A stretch of 64,000 bases of DNA from Chara braunii (lineage: Eukaryota; Streptophyta; Charophyceae; Charales; Characeae): positions 168,769 through 232,768 of the forward strand of contig BFEA01000143.1 of assembly GCA_003427395.1 (NCBI GenBank), given 5' to 3'. Of this stretch, positions 9,406 through 18,642 are shown in pieces. The stretch's first letter is position 1, and every line of letters starts with the position of its first letter. The notes beneath the pieces were generated by a model, which worked only from the letters and a program-made list of their open reading frames with translations, ran no database searches and had not been told where the DNA came from. Made by a program: the position numbers and the translations under genes.

Positions 9406-9580
9406 GGGAGTCACAAAAATGAGTTATAATTGCACTATGGGCCAAGATACAGTTTGGAATTGCAGTTCGGGCAATGTATACAACTCAGCTTTCTGGCCAG
9501 GTAGGGTGCCTGAACTGCAATTGCAAACTGTATCTTGCCTCATATATAGTGCAAATATAACTCGTTTTTGTGACTCGACT
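9406..9580. mobile_element. Foldback element of about 170 bp
   Basis: The left arm (gagtcacaaaaatgagttat, aattgcactatgggccaaga, tacagtttggaattgcagtt) is the inverted complement of the right arm ending ttgtgactc. The arms are about 68 bp, roughly 88 percent identical by eye, with a loop of about 33 bp between them. There is no coding capacity. A second foldback family, separate in sequence from 5543-5863. Confidence 0.65.
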
Positions 9581-9594
9581 GAAGTTACTTAGTC

Positions 9595-9705
9595 AGCAGC
9601 CTAGATCAGTTGGTAAGGCACACACGTGGCATTTTTTTTTTTTGGCATGTAGGATGTCATGGATTGAATTCCCATTGTCCTCGTGTACCGTCCTGGGCAT
9701 ACCTG
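9595..9705 (+). repeat. tRNA-like repeat head
   Basis: Contains an A-box-like CTAGATCAGTTGGTAAGGC and, further on, a T-arm-like CATGGATTGAATTCCCATTG with a short stem. A T tract interrupts the middle. It is weak evidence for a tRNA-derived repeat. Confidence 0.3.
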
Positions 9706-10339
9706 GAGTCCACCCGTTGCTGCCCCCAATCGGCATTAAGCAGAGACTGCTGTTTTGGGGGGGACCAAAGCGGAGGTGCAGGTCTGTATGGCATCGTCTC
9801 TGACGCTACCAACTGACCCCTGGCTGGTATAGCCCACCTGCAGGTCGGGTGCAATACTACAATGACAATAAGATACCTAAAAAAAAAGAAAAAAAAAAAA
9901 AGAGGCCTGAGAGGCTGTCCTGTCATATTCGACCGGAAATTGAATTGGTTGGGCTCAAACGAATTAGCCATTTTTCGAAAAGAAAAAGTCAAGTACTTGA
10001 TTATAACTCTTGAAAAAATGGGACTTGACAGACTTTTTTTTTTTTTTTTTTGTGTATCTCAGTCGATAGTAGGAGTCTAGGAGAGAGGAAGGAAGATTTC
10101 GCTGAGCTTGGATGACACTCCCAGATCTGGTCCAACTCAATAACAGGGAGAACAAATGAGTGTTTGGGCCAATCCTGCAGCACCCTCCATAGACAGCTTC
10201 ACAGGGATAGACAGAGTGCTCCACGTCAGAGCAGCAGATGACATCTCAGGAAGTCAGGAGATGGGCACCAGAACAGCATACGAGATCTCAGGAGGAGCAA
10301 CCTGGAGCCTCATAGATTGTGGGCCACACTCGCATCCCC

Positions 10340-10390
10340 TTGGAAATCAAGACTCTGGACCCGTTTTCCAGCAGGTGCTTGGTCTTATCA
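10340..10390 (+). repeat. GGGACGCTGG short repeat, partial
   Basis: The piece actctggacccgttttccag followed by caggtgctt matches the centre of the family core. The preceding stretch (aggagcaacctggagcctca, tagattgtgggcc) resembles 11800-11860, on the other side of the inverted-repeat element at 10456-11645. Confidence 0.4.
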
Positions 10391-10615
10391 TCCAATTAAA
10401 CTACCAGTACCTTTCCGTGCTTGAAAAACAAAAGTGCGGCGGTTAACACGGGGGNACCTGCCCGCCGCGAAATGGCTACCGTCTTAACCCGAGAACAAGG
10501 TACGTACCTTGTATTCAAGTTACCTCCGAAAAACGGGTTCGAAGAAATCGCTGTTAAATTTTCGAATACAAGGTACGCACCTTGTATTCGAGGTGTGCCT
10601 TGAAACTGTCATGTA

Positions 10616-10734
10616 NNNNNNNNNNNNNNNNNNNNNNNNNNNNNNNNNNNNNNNNNNNNNNNNNNNNNNNNNNNNNNNNNNNNNNNNNNNNNNNNNNNNN
10701 NNNNNNNNNNNNNNNNNNNNNNNNNNNNNNNNNN
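10616..10734. other. Assembly gap (119 N)
   Basis: A run of N immediately before a CT microsatellite. Reading frames crossing it have no meaning. Confidence 0.99.

Positions 10735-10822
<88 letters not shown>
10735..10822 (+). repeat. (CT)n microsatellite, 88 nt
   Basis: A pure CT dinucleotide tract at the edge of the N gap; its true length is unknown because it borders the gap. Confidence 0.97.
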
Positions 10823-10824
<2 letters not shown>

Positions 10825-10973
10825 CGTGCGCTGTCAACTCACCTGCTTCCTCACACGGGCGCAATGCTCTTTCTCTCACACACACACACACACTCAAACC
10901 CAACTAGCACTCGAATGCATGCCGGATCGTGAGCATGCAGCGCAGTCAATGTGTTCTTTAAAAAATGAACAAT

Positions 10974-11420
10974 GGGGCTCGTTCGACACTCCTTGGGGCG
11001 TCCTCGGAGCCGAAGGAAGTTTCCTTGGGAGTTTTCAAGGAAATTCCCGCCATCGTTCCACCTGTCCTCGGGGACGTCGCCCGAGGACATTTCCTTCCAA
11101 TGATGTCAGACAAGAAAAAAGAAAAGGAAAAAAAAATCAAATGTGTTTGAGGCCTTCAGCCAATAGGGTACCGCCACGATCCAGATTCTCGGTTGTAACG
11201 TCTCTCTACCCATGTGCCCGCTCCTCTCCGTGAAATGCGGATTCCTTTTGCCCACGAGGTCCGTTGGGCAAAAGGAAGAAATGGCTGGGGAACCCTCGGA
11301 GCCCAAGGAATTTCCTTCGGAGTGTTTTCACTGTTTTTTCGCCGACTGCATCCCCGAGGATAGGTGGAACGAACAATTCCTCGGGGACTTTACGCGCCCA
11401 AGGAATGTTGAACGAGCCCC
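10974..11420. mobile_element. Nested MITE, 447 bp, termini GGGGCTCGTTC / GAACGAGCCCC
   Basis: The left end GGGGCTCGTTCGACACTCCT is answered by ATGTTGAACGAGCCCC at the right, with further inverted matches (CTCGGAGC, AAGGAA, CCTCGGGGAC) inside. AAT flanks both ends (10971-10973 and 11421-11423), a possible 3-bp target duplication as in PIF/Harbinger-type MITEs, although the usual target is TWA. It sits inside the larger inverted-repeat element. No coding frame. Confidence 0.65.
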
Positions 11421-11645
11421 AATGAAAAAATGAACGTCATGCTGCAGCCCTGTCCTGGTAGCGGTCAACGGTGTTCTATTTGTTATATTATTACTAATAT
11501 TTACTATATACTTCTTTCTTTTTTCCCCCTTGCCTTAGGAAAGTTGCACCCTAAAATTCGTTCTACAAGGTACCCTGTACCTTGTATTCGTATACAAAGT
11601 ACATACCTTGTTTTCGGGTTAAGACGGTAGCGGCGGCGGGCAGGT

Positions 11646-12182
11646 GCATTCGTGTGGAAACGAATTTTTGCGGCGCACAGGGCGATTTCTGGCCCGCGGC
11701 CGATTTGGGAGAAAGTTACTCAGTCTGGCGGTTTAAGCTATGCTCCCTGTAACCGAAGTTCAGCCAAAAAAAAGGAAAGAAAAGAATCTGCTGAGGAGAT
11801 ATGAGGAGCCTCATCGACTGCGGCCTACACTTGCATTCCCTCTGAAATCAGGAGAGAGGAGAGAACCTGGCCGGACATGCTGCTTGGAAACCTGGACGTC
11901 TGATGAGGACGGAAACACGACAATGCCTCCAGGAGGAAGATGTGCTGTGACTTCGTCAATGTATTGCCTAGTTAAAAGAAAAATAAATAAATAAAAAATG
12001 GAGCCTTCCCCACAGGCCCACTTAACGAGGATGCTCTTATCACCTCGGGCGAGGTCCCACTAGCAACGGGATAGGATAGAAACGAGTTTGTGGGGCAGTT
12101 GAGTGACCCAAATCCTGCCATGCACTACTCGTGATCCCACGGTCAGTATTTTACATGTATTACCCAAAAAAGTAAGGGGATC
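11646..12182. other. Spacer between the inverted-repeat element and unit A
   Basis: About 11790-11860 resembles 10280-10350 (gaggagcctcat, ctgcggcctacact), so the inverted-repeat element seems to lie between two related repeats. The rest shows nothing recognisable; a GATC at 12179-12182 abuts unit A and is repeated on its far side. Confidence 0.35.
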
Positions 12183-12910
12183 TGTGACGAACCACTTCCC
12201 AAACCCGTGCCATCTTTCATACCCCTTCTTTTGCTTGTATCATACCAACCCCAGAAAAACCCCGTTTCGATTTCTTGTTTTCAGATGCCGCATTTTTCTT
12301 TTTTTTCTGAAAGCTTTTTGGCCCTCTGGGTTCTGTTTTTCCTTTTTGCAAAGTCGGGAAATACATGAGAATTTACGTGCGCCTTAGCGAGCGCACTGGG
12401 AATTGGGCTCGGCAGTTGGGAATTCCGGGATAAGCGGAACTTCGACGTATCCTTTTCGAGTGTGTGTATGTTCTTGGGCGCGTCGGGGAAAACTCTTGGA
12501 ATTGTGCGTGAATACGAATAGGCGTAGGATTTTCTTTTCCCACGTCGCTTTTCGCACGCGGATATGGTGATTTCAATTTTTGAATTAGGATAGAAGCAAG
12601 CCGTAACTGTTTCGGTGCCTTTTTCTTTCTTTTTGTTGACGGCGCTGCGTATGCAGAGCTTTCTCCTCTCTGTCCCCCGCATCGCTCCCTCCCGCGCGTC
12701 CCTTCCCTTCTCCCTCCTTTTTCTCTCTCCCCGTAACTGTTTTTCTTCTCTCTCTCTCTCTCTCTCCCGCCTTGCTTTTTGCGTGCCCATTTCCCTTTCT
12801 TGATCATCTGAATCTTGGACCCGTCTTGCTCTACTTCTCGCGCGTTTTCTCCTCTCACCATCTGAGTCTGGCGCACGACGCCCGGTCGATCCATCGATAA
12901 CTCCCGCTCG

Positions 12911-12965
12911 CCAATCAGGTGCGCGGATCAATAGGACCTTCCTATTGCGCGGCGAATCTGATTGG
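12911..12965. promoter_or_regulatory. Dyad promoter element with two inverted CCAAT boxes (unit A)
   Basis: CCAATCAG at 12911 and CTGATTGG ending at 12965 face each other. Between them is an inner dyad (AATAGGA/TCCTATT flanked by GCGCG/GCGCGG). The arrangement is kept in units B and C. A TATA-like CTATAAAA lies about 130 bp downstream (13097-13104). This looks like an LTR promoter; the symmetry would allow bidirectional use, which is inference. Confidence 0.5.
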
Positions 12966-12992
12966 TTGAACCTTGAGTTTCGAGGGATCAAC

Positions 12993-13175
12993 ATGGCGTC
13001 TGTAGAGCATTCTTCTCAAAGTCTTCTCCTCCTGCTTCTCCTCTTACACCTCAACTTTCCCGTCGCTTCCTCCCCCTTCCATCTCCCCTGTCGCAACTAT
13101 AAAACCCGCAAGCCCGTCCGCAAATCTCTCTTACGTTCTCAACTCCTGAGCCAGCTTCCGGGAAGCAATGGCTAG
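12993..13175 (+). CDS. Small ORF with signal-peptide-like start (60 aa), unit A
   Basis: The frame starts MASVEHSSQSLLLLLLLLHL and ends LLSQLPGSNG. It has a short polar start, a run of eight leucines and a small-residue region, then an Arg/Lys-rich tail, which resembles a secretory signal followed by a basic peptide. Units B (18460-18642) and C (52898-53080) keep the same start, stop and exact 60-codon length although the DNA differs by indels. Against this, the frame spans the TATA-like box, so it would lie upstream of that box's transcription start, and the leucine run comes from CTC/CTT-rich DNA. The function is unknown. Confidence 0.35.
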   Translation: MASVEHSSQSLLLLLLLLHLNFPVASSPFHLPCRNYKTRKPVRKSLLRSQLLSQLPGSNG

Positions 13176-14154
13176 GCAGAGTGTTGTGATGCGAGTCGGA
13201 GAGTCCTGGCCGGCTGACGATAGGCTGGCCAGTTGCGCGCTTGATCGCCACGACGGACTGTGGGATCGGGGCGAGCCGAGTCGAGTTTACGTCAAGCGGG
13301 GTGACGATCGCAGTGGTGGGAGTTAGCACGCGGCGGCCGGGACCGTCGGTGCGGGTATGAGGATTGATGATCGGAGTTGAGTGAGTGATTGGCCCGGGGC
13401 CATATTGGAATTAACGGCGAATGCGCCTTTGTTGTTGCGGATCTGTATTTCTGGCGTGAGTGTACGGCGGCAACGCCGAACTTCTCTCTTCCCGGACCTT
13501 CTCCTCTTCTATTCTGATTTTCCTCCCTCGTCACACACTCTCTCTCTCTCTCTCTTTTTCCCTCTCTCTCTTTGGCATGATGATGCGTCTGAATGAATGT
13601 CTCTCTCTTGAATGGGAATGGCGTCCTGCTTCTGTGTGAAAGAACTTCTTCCGGAACTCTTCCATTAGTTTCCTGGGTAATCCTCCTCCGCAAGGACCCC
13701 GTCTTCTTGTCTTGTGAACGGTGGATGCGTGTGTACTGTGTGAGCAATCCATCTTTTTCCTGTGCATGGCTCATTTTTCGCACCTTCCACAGTGAATGAA
13801 TGTATGGAAATGCGCGTCTCTTTTGCATCGATTAGACGATTGTCGTCGGGACTTTGTCTGAGAATGCAAGGGTGTTTAGATCTGTAGCTCTGAGTGTACT
13901 GCGCATGCCATCTGCCTTATGCTGCCCGACATCCGCAGCCGAACCACGGGCGGCCTCGAGAAACAAGGCGCCTGGGATCAACGTCGCACTGGCTCCCTAA
14001 ACCTGAGCCACGGATCGGTTCCTTAGTCATATGCATGATCAAGCTGATGAAGTGTCTTCTTTCGCTCTCTCTCTCTCTCTCATGTTAAAGAAGATTGATT
14101 GTGGGGTGCGCAAGCGTTTTTAATGACGTCTCCAGTTCTTTACAATTGATTGAT

Positions 14155-14808
14155 ATGTGGACTGACCAGTACCCTTCGATCGGGCACCAGCCTCCCGTAC
14201 CTCCCATCCCAACACGACCTTTTCCCTACAACGAGGGAAGGACACGTGTATGTGAGTGGGACGTACGAGAAGCCGTTGCGCAAATCGGCGGACGATACTA
14301 CTTCCCTCCGACAAATCGTTGTTCAGGGTTCGTAGAGGCTGGGTTTGTCATTATCGATACACACTTCCCACCTTACTCGGTATTGTTGCCATTCAATGAG
14401 TTGATCGTCATCCCGTGGACGGCAGTAGAACCCCACTGGCCCCGCACTCTGTGCACCGAATGTCAGCGTTTTGAGCGCTACGAGTCCAGGGGTTTCCACT
14501 ACCGTGTGCGGAGTGAAGACGGACATAAAGAAAGAGCCACGCGGCTGAGACCATCCACGTCAGACTCGGAACTGACCAGTGAACGACGACGAGATTTGAT
14601 ACGAAAACGAGACACGCGAAGCGTGCCAAAGCCTTTCCGTTCTAAACGATCAATCGACTTGCTTCATCGGACCAACGCGGGGGATTTCAGTTCCATCTGT
14701 GTCCCCACATTCAATTTCCAAAAATCCTTGGCACACCCCATCCTGCTGTTTTTCTGGGCCTTTTTCCGCACGCCTAACACTCCGAACGGAAGACAGCACA
14801 GGGCGTGA
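14155..14808 (+). CDS. LTR-resident protein, unit A copy (217 aa, intact)
   Basis: This frame starts MWTDQYPSIGHQPPVPP and contains CEWDVREAVAQIGGRYYFPP, GFVEAGFVIIDTHFPPYSVL, LPFNELIVIPWTAVEPHWP and CTECQRFERYESRG, then an Arg-rich tail with SERRRDLIRKRDTRSVPKPF. Copies in units B, C and D share the core pattern GFV(I/V)I-x-T-x-FPP-x(2,3)-LLP, the PW, WP and C-x2-CQ residues, and the Arg-rich tail. I recognise no known family. The first in-frame ATG is 14155. A deletion of about 110 bp relative to B and C removes their shared end (WWEARQYFLD in C) and extends this copy with 3' sequence that is non-coding in the others, so its last 50 residues are probably not native. The single close cysteine pair and basic tail could suit nucleic-acid binding, which is speculation. 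Confidence 0.6.
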   Translation: MWTDQYPSIGHQPPVPPIPTRPFPYNEGRTRVCEWDVREAVAQIGGRYYFPPTNRCSGFVEAGFVIIDTHFPPYSVLLPFNELIVIPWTAVEPHWPRTLCTECQRFERYESRGFHYRVRSEDGHKERATRLRPSTSDSELTSERRRDLIRKRDTRSVPKPFRSKRSIDLLHRTNAGDFSSICVPTFNFQKSLAHPILLFFWAFFRTPNTPNGRQHRA

Positions 14809-14822
14809 GGTTGCGCGTCACA

Positions 14823-15898
14823 GATCTTCGTTCCCTTCCTCCTCTCCTTAACACTGGGCATGCCCGTGCAAAGAAAGCTTAGCAAACTAAAAGTCCTGGC
14901 CAGGCAAATTGCGAACACCAGCCGGAGAGCAATGGGAACCCCGTAACGACAACATCTGCGGTGGACACACCAGGCCTCAAGACTGCTTAAGAGACAATGG
15001 CATTTGGCACCCGAAAAATAGGGAGTGGAACCCAACTCAAGATAGACTCTGGAGGCAACGACACTCAAGTCAAGGAAGGAACCCATGGAATGCTGAACAC
15101 TGTGAGACGAGTGAGCTGCAAGCTTCCCACAAGACTACCGTGATACAAACATAAAGACACTATTGAAGGACACAAGGGACAGTAGGCTACAAGACAGGAT
15201 AGAATGTTCAGTAGGCTACAATACGGGATAGAATGGTTCAACGCACAGTAAACTGCAGCGTTGTATGCAGCACCACCGCACAACAGTGAGGCAACACACT
15301 GGCTCTAGCACTCAGTCTACACAATCTGCAGCCTGGTATACAGCACCACTGCACAACAGTGAAGCAACACACGGGTTTTAGTACTCAGTCTACACAATGA
15401 TTGTTGGGAACAGCCCTTGCTCAGCACAGCACACACCTTGGGGTTAGGAGCTATCCTGTAGAGGCGAGTAGGAGGTTTAAGGGCTTGGGGAGGGTTTATG
15501 ACAGCGGGCTGAAGATCAGAAGGCCGAGAATCCTAATAAGGAATGCTGGTCAGTCTCTCGTGTGTTGGGGGGAAGGACGTCCACGGTTGTTTAAGGGGAG
15601 GATGGACAGGGCAAGTAATTACGATTGTATGTGTCGCTTCGTAAAAGGGAGGTCAGTCAATCCCCTCCTGGAGAGGGTAATCAATGCTGCCTCCTGTTGT
15701 GTCCCCATTTCAGATAGAACAACAATCAAACAGGGGGGCTGCTGAAACAGGGCTGGGGTTAATAGATAAGGGGTGCTCCTAAAAAGGGAAGGGTGATACT
15801 AGCAGCTCCACGGGATGACGGAGTCCCAGGTTGGTTGAAAAATAACCACAGCCTTAGGAACAACAAACCTCAATCTCAGTCCTACATGATGTATCAAT
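14823..15898. other. Spacer with short duplicated blocks
   Basis: Mostly unrecognised. About 15267-15398 holds two copies of a 76-bp unit (cagcaccaccgcacaacagt, gaggcaacacac, actcagtctacacaat), and about 15180-15240 holds two copies of agtaggctacaa followed by gggatagaatg. The open frame at 15401-15745 shows no domain-like features. Confidence 0.45.
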
Positions 15899-16080
15899 GG
15901 GACGCTGGACCCGGTTTCCAGCAGGTGCCGCTCCCCACCAATAGATGGAGCAGCCCGACAGATAAGCCCTCACGGTTCTCTTACCACCACCATGATAGAG
16001 GGATATTGCAAGGGCCTTTCTTGAAAAAAAAAAGAAAAGAAAAGAAAAGAAAAGAAAAGAAAAAGAAAAAAAAGAAGAAG
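15898..16080 (+). repeat. GGGACGCTGG short repeat, full-looking copy with A-rich tail
   Basis: The core GGGACGCTGGACCCGGTTTC, CAGCAGGTGCCGCTCCCCAC, CAATAGATGGAGCAGCC is followed by aagccctcacggttctctta and ccaccaccatgatag, then an A/G-rich tail (AAAAGAAAAG repeats). This is one of the clearest copies with core, body and tail, and it defines the element as about 130 bp plus tail. A retroposon-like origin is inferred from the tail. Confidence 0.55.
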
Positions 16081-16234
16081 GGTGAGAGGCCTTTTTTTTT
16101 TTTTTTTTTTGAGAGGCCTTGATTACTTGTTATTCGAGAAAGATTAACCCCTCTGGCCCAATCTTTCGAGAGGATTGCAAGATTCCGGAGAGAGTCACAC
16201 GGACAGATCAATAAATGTTCAAAAAATGGGCTTT

Positions 16235-16350
16235 GTTCCTTCTTTTTTTTTTTTCGCTTTTTTTTTTTCTTTGAAAAACACTGCTGCTCCTACGTATTCA
16301 TGGGAGCAACATGTGCTGGGAACCGGACCTAGCGTCCCTTATGAAAAGTA
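16235..16350 (-). repeat. GGGACGCTGG short repeat, A-tailed
   Basis: T-rich tracts (16240-16270) are followed by the complement of the core (gggagcaacatgtgctggga, accggacctagcgtccc). It is a minus-strand copy with a degenerate A tail. Confidence 0.5.
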
Positions 16351-16389
16351 TATAGAACAATTTGAGATACCGGGGGATGGGTGGGGTAG

Positions 16390-16500
16390 GTGGCCTATCC
16401 TGTCAGGACAACCATTGGCTGCTGCTACCAGCAATCACTGGGGGTCAGGTCCTTGGCCTCTACAACACCCAGGGATTTATTTAAAAAAAAAAAAAAAAAG
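16390..16500 (+). repeat. A-tailed short repeat (CTCTACAACACC family)
   Basis: Ends GGCCTCTACAACACCCAGGG, atttattt and then about 17 A. It matches the 7.2-kb copy and the inverted copy at 181-290. It is followed at 16505 by the phrase gataccggggccgttacc, also present near 1835. Confidence 0.45.
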
Positions 16501-16689
16501 AGAGAGAGATACCGGGGCCGTTACCTGGCTCCGGCTGAGAATTACAAGACAGCCACAAGTTGGCATAGAGAGAGCAGGAGATAGTTGCAGAGAAAGTGTT
16601 TATACGTATACCTCAGACGATAGATCCAAAAGACGGGGGATGAGATTCCAAGAAATTACCGCTTGCTCTTCAATGATTGGAGCAATATT

Positions 16690-17104
16690 GATCCCACTAT
16701 ACCCTTAAGGCCTCTGTCGGATTTCCCTGATCCTTTCCCCCCATCAGGGCTGTGCTTGGTTCCCAGGTCATGGCATGCGTTTGAACGACCTTCAGGATAA
16801 GTAGCGTTTTTTGCCTTCGAAGAGCTTGCTCAGATCTTCAGATTCTCAGTCGAATGAGTAGGTTTAAGTGCTAGGCGGTCATGTATATCTGGCGCCTGAT
16901 CGCACTATACCCTTAAGGCCTCTGTCAGATTTTCCTGCTCCTTTCCCCCCATCAGGGCTGTGCTTGGTTCCCAGGTCATGGTATGCGCTTGAATGACCTT
17001 CAGGATAAGTAGCATTTTTTGCCTTTGAACAGCTTGCTCAGATTTTCAGATTCTCAGTCAAATGAGTAGGTTTAAGTGCTGGGTGGTCATGTATATTTGG
17101 CGCC
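16690..17104 (+). repeat. Direct tandem duplication of about 207 bp
   Basis: Two copies (about 16690-16896 and 16897-17104) share cactatacccttaaggcctc, gggctgtgcttggttcccag, gaccttcaggataagtag, gcttgctcagat and ggtcatgtatat in the same order with about 20 differences. Both end in tggcgcc. No coding content was recognised. Confidence 0.75.
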
Positions 17105-17171
17105 CTGGTCAGGTTGAAGAGGCACAAGATTTAGGAGTTTACCACTTTATGCTCAGTATCCACGGATCAGA

Positions 17172-17375
17172 AGGGACGTTGGGCCCGGTTCCCAGCATGA
17201 GTTGTACCCTTACCTTTCATTGCTATTCAATGGGACACTGGACCCGTTTTCCAGCAGAGGAGCAGCTCCCCACCAATAGAATGGAGCCCCTAGCGAGTCA
17301 GGTAGGAGTGCATCCACTTATCATCACTCCTATCTGACATCATGGGTTTAAATTGTTATTAAAAAAAAAAAAAAA
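17172..17375 (+). repeat. Two GGGACGCTGG cores with A15 tail
   Basis: A partial core (GGGACGTTGGGCCCGGTTCC) is followed 56 bp later by a fuller one (GGGACACTGGACCCGTTTTC, CAGCAGAGGAGCAGCTCCCC, ACCAATAGAATGGAGCC), a body and a clean A15 tract. This is the best evidence for a poly(A)-tailed structure of the family. Confidence 0.55.
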
Positions 17376-17427
17376 GATCCAAAAGTCGGGGCAGGGTGAG
17401 CGGGTGAACAGTTGCAAAGCAGGTACT

Positions 17428-17654
17428 CCTGGGCATTCCCTGGTGGATAGGTTCATAGAGGGTGTGTCAGGGTATTTCATGGTGTTCCAGGGAATTCCAG
17501 GGACGCTGGACCCGCTTTCCAGCTGGTGATGCTCCCCACCAACAGACTGGAGCCTTCCAACAGGCAAGGCCTCAATTCCAGGGGTTCTCTCACGACCACC
17601 AGCATAGTGGCCTTCCACAGGAATGGGTATGAAAAACAAGGACGTTGGACCCGC
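17428..17654 (+). repeat. Spacer repeat preceding unit B (contains GGGACGCTGG core)
   Basis: About 227 bp beginning ggcattccctggtggatagg and ending ggacgttggacccgc. It is nearly identical to 54801-55026, which lies between unit C and unit D. In both places an LTR-like unit starts (TGTGAC) directly after cccgc. It includes the core GGGACGCTGGACCCGCTTTC and CACCAACAGACTGGAGCC. Confidence 0.65.
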
Positions 17655-18377
17655 TGTGACAAACTACTTCCCGAACCCGTGCAATCTTTCGTACCCTTTT
17701 CGCTTGTATCATACCCACCCCATAAAGACCCCGTTTCATTTTTCTTGATTTCGGGTGCCGCGTTTCGAAGCCCCCATCTTCCGGAAGCTTTTGTGATTCT
17801 TCGGTTCTGCTTTCTTTTCTTTTTGCACGTCGGGAAATGTATAGGAATTTACACGCGCCTTAGCGAGCGCACTGGGAATTGGGCCCGGCAGTTGGGTATT
17901 CCGGGATAAGCGGAACTTCGACGTGTCCTTTTTGTGTGTGAACGTTCTCGGTCGCGTTGGGGAAAACTCTCGGAATTTTGTGGGGATGCGAATAGGCGTA
18001 GGACTTTCTTTTCCCGCGTAGCTCTTCCGCGCGCGGATATGGTGATTTCAATTTTGAATTGGTTTAGGATATAGGCAGGCTGTAACTGTTTCGGCGTCTT
18101 TTTCTTTTTTTGTTGACGGCGCCACGCATGCAAAGCTTTCTCCTCTCTGTCCCCCGCATCACTCTCTCCCGCGCTCCTTTTTCCTTCCCCCTCTCTCCTC
18201 GTAACTGTTTTTCTCCCTCTCTTTCTCTCTCCCGCTCAGCTCCTTTGCGCGCCCATTTCCCCTTTCTTGATCATCTGAATCTTGGACCCGTTTTGCGCTA
18301 CTTCTCGCGCCTTTTCTTCTCTCGCCTTTCGAACAAAGCTCTTGAAGTCCGGTGGATCCTTTGATTACTCTCGCCCA

Positions 18378-18432
18378 CCAATCAGACGCGGGGTACGGTA
18401 GGATCTGCCTATCGCGNGACGAGTCTGATTGG
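18378..18432. promoter_or_regulatory. Dyad promoter element with two inverted CCAAT boxes (unit B)
   Basis: CCAATCAG and CTGATTGG face each other over 55 bp, with an inner GGTAGGAT/CCTATC partial dyad and CGCG on both sides. Spacing equals unit A although the inner sequence differs, which suggests that the paired boxes and their spacing matter. A TATA-like box follows about 130 bp downstream. Confidence 0.5.
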
Positions 18433-18459
18433 TTGAATTTTGAGTTTCGAAGCATCAAC

Positions 18460-18642
18460 ATGGCTTCCACGAAGCGTTCTTCTCAAAGTCTTTTCCTCCT
18501 GCTTCTCCTCTTACACTTCGACTTTCCCCCCGCATTCTCCCTCCCTTGTCGCCCTCTTCGCTGCTATAAATTCCGCAAGCGTGCCCGCAAATCTCTCTTA
18601 CGTTCTCGACTCTCAAGCCAGCTTCCGGGAAGCAGTGGCTAG
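18460..18642 (+). CDS. Small ORF with signal-peptide-like start (60 aa), unit B
   Basis: Begins MASTKRSSQSLFLLLLLLHF, with a hydrophobic leucine run, then PPAFSLPCRPLRCYKFRKRA and a basic tail ending SQLPGSSG. It has the same length as the unit A and C copies. A different frame over the same DNA (18440-18826, from a TTG) is also open in B and C but broken in A, so conservation favours the 60-codon frame. The function is unknown, and it may be a chance frame in an LTR promoter. Confidence 0.35.
   Translation: MASTKRSSQSLFLLLLLLHFDFPPAFSLPCRPLRCYKFRKRARKSLLRSRLSSQLPGSSG

Larger units (their letters stand above)
10456..11645. mobile_element. Terminal-inverted-repeat DNA element, about 1.2 kb with internal gap
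   Basis: The left end (ACCTGCCCGCCGCGAAATGG, then CTACCGTCTTAACCCGAGAA, then CAAGGTACGTACCTTG) is matched in inverse at the right end. There, the complement reads ACCTGCCCGCCGCCGCTACC, then GTCTTAACCCGAAAACAAGG, then TATGTAC. Palindromic CAAGGTAC/GTACCTTG words recur inside both ends. An N gap (10616-10734), a CT tract and a smaller nested element (10974-11420) lie within. No transposase frame is visible, so it is probably non-autonomous. Superfamily unassigned. Confidence 0.65.
12183..14822 (+). mobile_element. Unit A: solo LTR-like unit (2.64 kb) of the Ty3 family seen at 17.7 kb
   Basis: Begins TGTGACGAACCACTTCCC and ends GGTTGCGCGTCACA, i.e. TG...CA ends with a 7-bp inverted pair TGTGACG/CGTCACA. 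It is flanked by GATC on both sides (12179-12182 and 14823-14826), a possible 4-bp target duplication. It is collinear with unit B (17655-20278), which is followed by a primer-binding site and gag, and with unit C (52093-54800). It contains a paired-CCAAT promoter-like block, a TATA box, a 60-codon ORF and a 217-codon ORF. With no internal region attached, a solo LTR is the simplest reading. Confidence 0.65.

Noticed and set aside
10509-10932. Frames with long Leu-Ser or Arg-Glu alternation near 10.5-10.9 kb
   Set aside because: Produced by an N gap plus a pure CT tract.
12281-12994. 237-codon minus-strand frame rich in RERERE/KKEK
   Set aside because: It is antisense to the CT-rich LTR leader and depends on low-complexity tracts; the same stretch in units B and C does not keep an equivalent frame.
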